Shown here piece by piece: positions 58,488 through 64,000 of a stretch of DNA of 64,000 nt. Made by a program: the position numbers and the translations under genes. Under the pieces are notes generated by a model. The model searched no databases. It worked only from the letters and a program-made list of their open reading frames with translations, and was not told the origin of the DNA. Source of the stretch: a bacterium BMS3Abin02 (GTDB lineage: Bacteria; Actinomycetota; Acidimicrobiia; Spongiisociales; UBA4744); NCBI GenBank assembly GCA_002897675.1, contig BDSU01000026.1, positions 41,048 to 105,047 on the forward strand, given 5' to 3'. The first letter of the stretch is position 1. Each line of letters starts with the position of its first letter.

Positions 58488-60383
58488 TCAGATCTCGACC
58501 TGCATCCCGATCTCGAGGCACTGGTCGGTCGGCAGATGGAAGAAGCGGGCGGCACTTGTGGCATTGCGTGACATGAGGGCGAAGAGCCGTTCACGCCACA
58601 TGGCCATCCCTTCACGCTCGGTCGCCAGGATGGTTTCGCGACCGAGTACGTAGGTGGTGTGCTCCGGCCGGATGCCGAATCCGGGGTGCACGATGTTGGC
58701 GAGAGCTTCCGGCACATTCGGTTCTTCCATGAACCCGTACGAGAGAACCACCTGGAAGAAGCCGTCACCCAGATCCCACACGTTCGCTCGCCGGGCGGGC
58801 GTGACGCGTGGCACGTCACTCGTCGTGATGGACAGGATCACGACCGTCTCGTGGAGCACTTCGTTGTGCCGGAAGTTGACCAGCATCGCCGGTGGCGTAG
58901 CTCCGGGTCTCGAGGAGAGGTAGACGGCGGTGCCGGGAACCCGGGTGGGCGGGTGCGTCGCGATCGAAGCGATGAAACGTTCGATCGGCAGCTCTCCGTG
59001 ACGAAGACGGGCTGCCAGGATCTCCCGTCCCCGTTTCCAGGTCGTCATGATCGCGAACACGATGACCCCGATCACGAGCGGGAACCAGCCGCCGTCCGGG
59101 ACCTTGAAGAGGTTCGCGCCGAAGTAGGAGAGATCGATGATCAAGAAGGCGGCAGAGAGGGAGACGGCCGCCGGCATCGACCATTTCCAGCGCTCCCTGG
59201 TCACGACGAAGAAGAGCATGGTCGTGATGACCATGGTGGTGGCGACCGCGACACCGTAGGCGGCGGCGAGCCCACTCGACGATCGGAAGCCGAGCACGAG
59301 ACCGACACAGGCGACCATCAACGTCCAGTTGATGGCGGGGATGTAGATCTGCCCGACTTCCTTCTCCGACGTGTGCAGGATGCGGACTCGGGACAGGTAG
59401 CCGAGCTGGACTGCCTGCATCGTCAGCGAGAACGCCCCCGAGATCAGTGCCTGTGAGGCGATGATCGTCGCAGCCGTTGCAAGGACCAGGAGCGGCCACA
59501 GTGCCCACGAGGGTGCCATGCGATAGAACGGGCTGTCGATTGCCCCGGGATCTGCGAGGAGCAGGGCGCCCTGGCCAAAGTAGTTGAGCACCAGCGAGGG
59601 GAGGACGAGTCCGAACCATGCGAGCTGGATAGGTCGTTTTCCGAAGTGTCCCATGTCCGCGTAGAGCGCTTCGCTTCCCGTGACGACGAGAAAGATCGAC
59701 CCAAGTGCAAGGAACCCCTGCAGCTTGTTGTTGAGGAAGAACCTGGCTGCGTGTACGGGGCTGAGCGCGGCGAGCACGCTGGGATTCTGGGCGATGTGCA
59801 TGATGCCGAGGAGAGCGAGGGTGGAGAACCAGATGATCATGACCGGCCCGAAAACCGAGCCAACCGTTCCAGTCCCGTGGCGCTGGATCATGAACAGTGC
59901 GATGAGGATGCCGATGGCGATCGGGATGACGTACGGCTCGAGGAGCGGGGTTGCCACCCCGAGGCCCTCAACGGCGCTCAGCACCGAGATGGCCGGTGTG
60001 ATCATGCCGTCTCCGTAGAGCAGAGCGGTTCCAAAGAGCCCGATGAGGATCAGCACCCGCCGACTGTGGCGCAGATGCCGCTGATGCCTGGGAACGATCA
60101 GTGCGGTGAGGGCGAGGATGCCGCCTTCACCGTTGTTCTCGGCGCGCATGACGAACGCGAGGTACTTGAGGGAGATCACGATCATCAACGACCAGAAGAT
60201 CAGCGAGAGAACACCGAGGATGTTCTCCTCGACCACCAGGATTCCCTCGTGCGCCAGGAAGGACTCACGCATCGCGTAGAGGGGGCTGGTCCCGATGTCG
60301 CCGTAGACGACTCCGAGTGCCGCGAGCGACAGCATCGCCACGTAGCGGGGAGTCTGCGGCTTGTCGTGCTGGTCTGTGGCCAT
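58488..60383 (-). CDS. kup: Kup-family potassium transporter
   Basis: A 631-residue KUP/HAK/KT protein. The first helix has the signature GVVYGDIGTSPLYAMRES, followed by AENNGEGGILALTALIVP and GDGMITPAISVLSAVEGL, for about twelve helices in all. A cytoplasmic C-terminal domain of about 190 residues follows. It imports K+ with protons. A -10 box TAGCAT (60413-60408) lies 25 bases before the ATG, giving a leader of about 18 bases with GGGAAG as ribosome site. Length is normal. Confidence 0.93.
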   Translation of the reverse strand: MATDQHDKPQTPRYVAMLSLAALGVVYGDIGTSPLYAMRESFLAHEGILVVEENILGVLSLIFWSLMIVISLKYLAFVMRAENNGEGGILALTALIVPRHQRHLRHSRRVLILIGLFGTALLYGDGMITPAISVLSAVEGLGVATPLLEPYVIPIAIGILIALFMIQRHGTGTVGSVFGPVMIIWFSTLALLGIMHIAQNPSVLAALSPVHAARFFLNNKLQGFLALGSIFLVVTGSEALYADMGHFGKRPIQLAWFGLVLPSLVLNYFGQGALLLADPGAIDSPFYRMAPSWALWPLLVLATAATIIASQALISGAFSLTMQAVQLGYLSRVRILHTSEKEVGQIYIPAINWTLMVACVGLVLGFRSSSGLAAAYGVAVATTMVITTMLFFVVTRERWKWSMPAAVSLSAAFLIIDLSYFGANLFKVPDGGWFPLVIGVIVFAIMTTWKRGREILAARLRHGELPIERFIASIATHPPTRVPGTAVYLSSRPGATPPAMLVNFRHNEVLHETVVILSITTSDVPRVTPARRANVWDLGDGFFQVVLSYGFMEEPNVPEALANIVHPGFGIRPEHTTYVLGRETILATEREGMAMWRERLFALMSRNATSAARFFHLPTDQCLEIGMQVEI

Positions 60384-60555
60384 GGTCTTCCCGCTCGTCG
60401 GTTGCGGATGCTACTTGCAGCCGATGGCATTCAGCTTCCAGCGGCCGGTTTCCAATCCTTGGCAGACCAGAAGACTGTCCTGCCGGCAACGATGCCCGGA
60501 GCCTCTCTGCCAACGATGTCCTGAGGGGAACCCTGTACGGCGTGCGCAGCGAGCG
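60384..60555. other. intergenic region, kup promoter and upstream hairpins
   Basis: It contains the kup -10 box (60413-60408, minus). On the minus strand CCGG/CCGG-type and GGCAG/CTGCC hairpins precede the promoter, and they probably mark the end of the upstream transcript. They lie outside the predicted kup leader. Confidence 0.45.
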
Positions 60556-61209
60556 TCAGCTCCGCAGAAACCCCAGATGTGGCGAATGCTGCAGCTCGAG
60601 TGGAAGGTGGCCGACGTCGTTGAAGGCGATGAGGTGCGGGTTCGGCGCCCGGATGATGGTGATCGAAGCGTTCCACGGCGGCATCAAGGGAACCTGGTAG
60701 AGGTTGCCTTTCGGACGGAGGCCGCACGCCCACGATGCCAGCGCCAGAGTGGGGCCTCCGTGAGCCGAGACCACCACGAGACTGTTGTCCGGGCTGTCGG
60801 CGGCGATATCGGCCAGCGCATCGACGACTCGGTGGCGTACGTCGGCCCAGGTCTCACCGCCGGGCCGAGGCACGTCCTCACCACTCGTGTAGCGAGCCCA
60901 CAGCTCCGGCCATCGTTCGGCTATCTCGGTGGCGAGGAGCCCTTTCCATCTTCCATTGTCGATCTCCCGGAATCGCGGGTCCTGGTCGATCGTCAGACCG
61001 AGTTCGTTCGCTGCGGGCAGCACCGTGTCGACGGCTCGACACAGATCGCTCGAGATGATCCTGTCGATGGGCATGCGTGCCAGTCTCGCCGAGACGGCCG
61101 CGGCCTGGCGTCGCCCGACAGGCGAGAGTGGGGCATCCGACTGGCCGATGAAACGATGATCGAGATTGCCCTCCGCTTCTCCATGCCGCACGAGGAGGAA
61201 GGTGGCCAC
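60556..61209 (-). CDS. histidine phosphatase family protein (phosphoglycerate mutase-like)
   Basis: A 217-residue histidine phosphatase. The catalytic motif LVRHGEAEGN is at the N-terminus, the second arginine lies in SDLCRAVDT, the acid in FREIDNGRWKG, and the second histidine in VVSAHGGPTLALAS. It probably dephosphorylates a small molecule (a nucleoside, sugar or cobalamin precursor). The GTG at 61209 starts three bases after the gamma-glutamyltransferase stop, so it is the third gene of a run from 63398 down. Confidence 0.87.
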   Translation of the reverse strand: MATFLLVRHGEAEGNLDHRFIGQSDAPLSPVGRRQAAAVSARLARMPIDRIISSDLCRAVDTVLPAANELGLTIDQDPRFREIDNGRWKGLLATEIAERWPELWARYTSGEDVPRPGGETWADVRHRVVDALADIAADSPDNSLVVVSAHGGPTLALASWACGLRPKGNLYQVPLMPPWNASITIIRAPNPHLIAFNDVGHLPLELQHSPHLGFLRS

Positions 61210-61212
61210 GGT

Positions 61213-62775
61213 TCAGCGTACCGCGGCCCGCGCCGTGGCGACCCGGGGGTCTGCGGCTGCTGTCCGCAGGCCGTCTTCTGCGACCTGGATGATCGACACC
61301 GGTCCCCAGCCACGTTCGTAATCCGCCGCTCGGTCGATCGTGTGTCCCCGCCGTTCCAGTTCGCCGATCAAGGCGTCCGACATTCGACCTTCGGTTTCGA
61401 GCAGGGATGAAGTCCCCGGAGCCGGGTCGTTGAGTATCCAACGGGGGTTTTCCTGCGCCCGTTCCGGGTCCATCTGCGTGTGGAAGAGGGCGCTCGCCAT
61501 CTGGAGGAGGAGTTGGGGTTGGTAATGCCCACCTCGGGTGCCGAGGACCGTGTCGAGTCGACCGTTCCGGGTCCAGAGCGTCGGAGAGAGTGTGTGGAGC
61601 GGCCGTCGGCCAGGGGTGAGCTCGTTGGGATGTCCGGGAATCAGATTGAAACCGGCACCGCGGTTGTGGAGAAAGAAACCCGATCCCGACGCCGGGATGC
61701 CCGATCCGATCCCTGTGTAATTGGACTGGATGAGCGACACGGCCGTGTCGTTGCGATCGACGAAACTCAGGTACGCGGTTCCACCGGGTGTCGGGTGGGG
61801 CTGCGGCCAGGAGCCTGCCCGGTTGCGGTCGATGGCGCGAACACGCTCCCGGAGGCGTTCCGGTGCCACGAGGCGGTCCGGGGCGAGAGGGATCCGTTCC
61901 GGGTCGGCAACCAGATCGTCACGTTCCCACGCGACCGAGCGGTACGCCTCGATCTGGAAGTGCAGGTACTCGCCGTCGATCCGGTCTGTCGGCGGCTCCA
62001 ACTCGGAGAAGATCCAGGCCGATGCGAGTGTCAGGTAGCCCTGCGAGTTCGGAGGTATCGTCCACCCAGTCCTTCCGAAGACTTCGGCAGAGACAGGGTC
62101 GACCCACTCCTCCTGTCCCACAGCGAGGTCTTCAGCGGTGATCAGGCCGTCCACTGCATTGCTGATGGCTTCGCCCGGGGCGCCCTCGTAGAAGGCCTCC
62201 CTTCCACCGTCGGCGATCTTCCGAAGTGTCCGTGCCAGGTCTCGGCGGATCAGGCGGACACCCGGCTTCGGGGGATCTGTGGCGAACAGTTCGGGAGCCG
62301 CAGGCTCGAGTCGTCCCCTGCGCCTGGTCAACGCGGCTGCCAGTTCGACCGACGTGGCGAAGCCGTCGTCTGCGTACCGGATGGCGGGGGTGAGCACTTC
62401 GGCGAGCGGCATCGATCCGAAGAGCCCGAGGAGAGCGACCCAGCCGTCCACACATCCTGGAACGGTCACGGAGGCAGGGTGATCGAAGGGAATGGAGGTG
62501 AGGCCGGAGCGACGCAGAGTTGAAGGGTCGACACCGGACCCTGCCCGCCCCGACGCGTTCAGCGTTGCCGGGGCTGCGTCGCCGGGCCGGTGAACGAGGG
62601 CAAACAGGTCCCCGCCGATTCCACAGGTCTCGGGAGCAACGACGCCTTGGACGGCGTTCGCCGCTATGGACGCGTCGATGGCGTTGCCGCCGAGCGCATA
62701 GATCTCCATCGCCGCGAGCGTGGACAGCTCATGGGGCGTGACGGCCACATCGCCGAAGCCCGAAGACGCGGCCAT
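61213..62775 (-). CDS. gamma-glutamyltransferase family protein
   Basis: A 520-residue Ntn-hydrolase of the gamma-glutamyltranspeptidase family. The N-terminal part has HELSTLAAMEIYALGGNAIDASIAANAVQGVVAPETCGIGGDLF. The autocleavage site is PGGTAYLSFVDRND, where the expected TTHxS is GTAYLS; the threonine nucleophile is kept but the histidine is a tyrosine. GSGFFLHNRGAGF and the C-terminal TLSPTL and GTRGGHYQPQ follow. There is no signal peptide, unlike many GGTs, so it may act in the cytoplasm. It starts five bases after the preceding gene and is co-transcribed with the phosphatase. Confidence 0.88.
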   Translation of the reverse strand: MAASSGFGDVAVTPHELSTLAAMEIYALGGNAIDASIAANAVQGVVAPETCGIGGDLFALVHRPGDAAPATLNASGRAGSGVDPSTLRRSGLTSIPFDHPASVTVPGCVDGWVALLGLFGSMPLAEVLTPAIRYADDGFATSVELAAALTRRRGRLEPAAPELFATDPPKPGVRLIRRDLARTLRKIADGGREAFYEGAPGEAISNAVDGLITAEDLAVGQEEWVDPVSAEVFGRTGWTIPPNSQGYLTLASAWIFSELEPPTDRIDGEYLHFQIEAYRSVAWERDDLVADPERIPLAPDRLVAPERLRERVRAIDRNRAGSWPQPHPTPGGTAYLSFVDRNDTAVSLIQSNYTGIGSGIPASGSGFFLHNRGAGFNLIPGHPNELTPGRRPLHTLSPTLWTRNGRLDTVLGTRGGHYQPQLLLQMASALFHTQMDPERAQENPRWILNDPAPGTSSLLETEGRMSDALIGELERRGHTIDRAADYERGWGPVSIIQVAEDGLRTAAADPRVATARAAVR

Positions 62776-62780
62776 CCGAT

Positions 62781-63398
62781 TCAGCGGCGAAGCTGTGGCA
62801 CGTACCGGTTCAAGGCGTCCAGAACCGCCCGCACCGCAGCTTGTGACAGATCTTGACCGGCGAGAGCCGAGCCGACCATGGTGCGTTCCTCCCCGCCGGA
62901 AACCACGACGACTTGCGCGATGGCAACCGGCCGGTTCCCGACGGTTGCGATTTCGAGCGCGGCGAGGGCAAGCCCGACATCACCGCCGATCGCCTGCTCC
63001 AGGGAGTGCAATGTTGCGTCGCCGACGAGGCGCAGGCGGGTCGCGGAGGCCGCCGGCCCGTCCGCCTCCCCAACGAACACTTCGCCCTGCCATCCGAGGG
63101 TGACCGACGCGGTGATCCTCGTGCCCTGGGGGACTTCTTTGATATCGAGCACGGCCGGACGTTCACCGGGGGTGCGTTCGCTGCGCTCGATCTGAACGAC
63201 CGACACGGTGCGACGGTCGATACTGATGCCGAACGACGCCATGGCGAGGGACTGCACGTCGCGGACGACCTGTTTGGGTGGTTTCGCCGGTGCGGCGAGA
63301 ACGTGGACTTCGGCCACTCTTCCGTTGTCGCCGACGATGCGCACGGCATCGACGGTGGGGAGGAGGCAGAGTGCTTCTTCGAGTTCGCGATACTTCAC
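62781..63398 (-). CDS. unknown two-domain protein
   Basis: A 205-residue soluble protein. The first about 75 residues are an alpha/beta domain (DAVRIVGDNGRVAEVHVLAAPAKPPKQVVRDVQSLAMASFGISIDRRTVSVVQI), a pattern like small regulatory domains. The second half is another alpha/beta domain (SATRLRLVGDATLHSLEQAIGG, then AIAQVVVVSGGEERTMVG). No named family is recognised. The GTG at 63398 is supported by TACTCT (63410-63405) six bases upstream. The genes for GGT and the histidine phosphatase follow within a few bases, so it heads that operon. Confidence 0.7.
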   Translation of the reverse strand: MKYRELEEALCLLPTVDAVRIVGDNGRVAEVHVLAAPAKPPKQVVRDVQSLAMASFGISIDRRTVSVVQIERSERTPGERPAVLDIKEVPQGTRITASVTLGWQGEVFVGEADGPAASATRLRLVGDATLHSLEQAIGGDVGLALAALEIATVGNRPVAIAQVVVVSGGEERTMVGSALAGQDLSQAAVRAVLDALNRYVPQLRR

Positions 63399-63404
63399 GG
63401 TCCA

Positions 63405-63410
63405 AGAGTA
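63405..63410 (-). promoter_or_regulatory. -10 box of the 63398-60556 operon
   Basis: On the minus strand TACTCT ends six bases before the GTG at 63398. The message for the unknown protein, GGT and phosphatase is therefore probably leaderless at its 5' end. Confidence 0.58.
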
Positions 63411-63450
63411 GCCCCCCCGGCGTGCGGGACGACGAATTTGGCCCATACCC

Positions 63451-63480
63451 TTGAGTAATAGGGGTCCCGACTGCTAACTT
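63451..63480 (+). promoter_or_regulatory. candidate promoter of the structured leader
   Basis: TTGAGT (63451-63456) and TAACTT (63475-63480) are spaced by 18 bases. The expected start, at about 63487, overlaps the DnaA box TTGTCCACA at 63479-63487. Confidence 0.55.
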
Positions 63481-63487
63481 GTCCACA

Positions 63488-63691
63488 GTCGCCACCTTTG
63501 TGGCGGGTTGGTGCGCTGCCGACCGGTGAGGCTGGAAGAGGGATGCCTCAGCACATGACAACTGAGGTTCCCGGATAAACCGGGGATATGTGGCGCCCGG
63601 ACTTGCACGATTCACCCCTGAGTTACCAAGCGAAGCGGATTACTCGCCGGCCGAGAGGCTGGTGATTCCAGAGCTAATCGGAGGACTCAGT
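63488..63691 (+). promoter_or_regulatory. long structured 5' leader
   Basis: About 200 bases between the predicted start and the next ORF contain three hairpins in series: CGCCAC/GTGGCG (about 63491-63506), CCTCAG/CTGAGG and CCCGG/CCGGG around ATAAA (about 63547-63591). No known riboswitch core is recognised. The length and order suggest cis-regulation of the following genes. Confidence 0.4.
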
Positions 63692-63781
63692 TTGAAGGGC
63701 AAGATCGTCAAGTTGATCGCTATTGCCAGCAGCTTTGCGGCGTTGATCGTCGCAGGAAGCGCAAACGCAAAGATCGGGTGA
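63692..63781 (+). CDS. 29-residue hydrophobic peptide, possible leader or exported micropeptide
   Basis: The TTG at 63692 follows CGGAGGA with proper spacing. The peptide is KGKIVKLIAIASSFAAL-like with an N-terminal positive stretch, a hydrophobic core and SANAKIG at the end, which looks like a complete signal peptide with an Ala-x-Ala site and almost no mature part. It may be a real micropeptide, a leader peptide for the gene 34 bases downstream, or a chance frame. Confidence 0.45.
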   Translation: MKGKIVKLIAIASSFAALIVAGSANAKIG

Positions 63782-63815
63782 GCGGGCAGGTCCGGGACGC
63801 CAACGAGGAGGCCAT

Positions 63816-64000
63816 GTGGCCAGGCGCACAACCAGGATTCGGAGCGAGCAAAGGGCGAAGATCGTCGTGGCGTCGCTGTATGCCAGCGGTGGCATCGCGA
63901 TACTCGCCTTTCTCGCCGTTCGTGAGTCCTTTCCTCCGATCGGACTCTGGCTGGCCTTCGCCGTCGCCTTTGCGTTCTTCGACTGGCGGTCGGTGGAGGT
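63816..64000 (+). CDS. membrane protein, 3' partial
   Basis: The GTG at 63816 follows GAGGAGG. The 61 visible residues have a basic start (ARRTTRIRSEQRAK) and then two hydrophobic helices (VVASLYASGGIAILAFLAV and IGLWLAFAVAFAFFDW). The pattern recalls the membrane sensor part of HD-GYP or GGDEF proteins, but the defining domains would lie beyond the window. The other open frame here, starting with ATG at 63814, has no coding character. Confidence 0.6.
   Translation, partial: MARRTTRIRSEQRAKIVVASLYASGGIAILAFLAVRESFPPIGLWLAFAVAFAFFDWRSVE

Noticed and set aside
60431..60555. Possible riboswitch upstream of kup
   Set aside because: The kup -10 box lies at 60413-60408, downstream of these hairpins, so they are outside the message; no c-di-AMP riboswitch core is recognisable.
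63479..63487. Replication origin
   Set aside because: Only a single DnaA box is present, with no AT-rich unwinding region and no dnaA, dnaN or parAB genes in the window.
63488..63691. Assignment of the structured leader to a c-di-AMP, c-di-GMP, cobalamin or SAM riboswitch
   Set aside because: The conserved cores of these classes could not be found by eye; only generic hairpins are present.
1..64000. tRNA, rRNA, CRISPR arrays, insertion sequences, prophage
   Set aside because: No cloverleaf or T-loop consensus, no regularly spaced direct repeats and no transposase, integrase or phage structural gene were seen; a covariance scan for tRNA was not possible.

Overview
The window is a GC-rich, gene-dense bacterial chromosome segment. 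Several traits point to an actinobacterium, most simply an Acidimicrobiia-like lineage: an F420-type LLM oxidoreductase, GTG starts, a daunorubicin-type ABC exporter, many -10 boxes of the form TANNNT sitting 6-9 nt before the start codon (leaderless mRNAs), and one TTGTCCACA DnaA box of the kind seen in high-GC actinobacteria. The lineage is an inference. I saw no rRNA, tRNA, CRISPR array, transposase or integrase.

Layout. 1-2672: redox operon (TlpA-like thioredoxin, CcdA, mercuric-reductase-like flavoprotein). 2837-3691: patatin phospholipase. 4002-5871: three-gene cassette of unknown function. 6140-9366: metal-response cassette (MerR promoter, MerR regulator, CopZ-like chaperone, P1B ATPase with an unusual YPC motif). 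9781-10383: ICMT-like methyltransferase. 10630-13741 (minus): Phe/Tyr biosynthesis operon (DAHP synthase-chorismate mutase, prephenate dehydrogenase, prephenate dehydratase) behind a Phe/Tyr-rich leader peptide and a transcription attenuator. 14110-16674: baeRF-like protein and a DUF4173 membrane protein. 16838-21134: glutamine-synthetase-like ligase, SDR, aldehyde dehydrogenase and class I amidotransferase, together a plausible gamma-glutamylation route for an amino alcohol or amine. 21135-21605: repeat-rich spacer. 21606-23819: molybdopterin oxidoreductase. 24086-29777: small membrane proteins, a serpin lipoprotein, UPF0145, DUF1992, a YHS microprotein, an epimerase and a hydrolase. 29774-32834: ceramidase-like membrane protein, ABC-2 exporter and divergent MarR regulator. 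33026-41541: two ClC proteins flanking an APC permease with USP domains, an HSL-type esterase, an unknown protein and AMMECR1. 41566-46160: HtrA protease, TSUP, UPF0316, a lipoprotein and a GCS2 ligase. 46382-58371: malic enzyme, beta-glucosidase, DUF885 peptidase, LysM-M23 protein, RlmN, NCS1 permease, HhH protein, lytic transglycosylase and LLM oxidoreductase. 58488-64000: Kup, histidine phosphatase, gamma-glutamyltransferase, an unknown protein, a structured leader with a micropeptide, and the start of a membrane protein.

The strongest single observation is the aromatic attenuator at 13623-13756. Promoter, leader ORF, alternative hairpins and terminator can all be read from the sequence, and its regulated codons (Phe and Tyr) match the products of the operon. 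At least fourteen starts in the window look leaderless, which also corrected several start sites.
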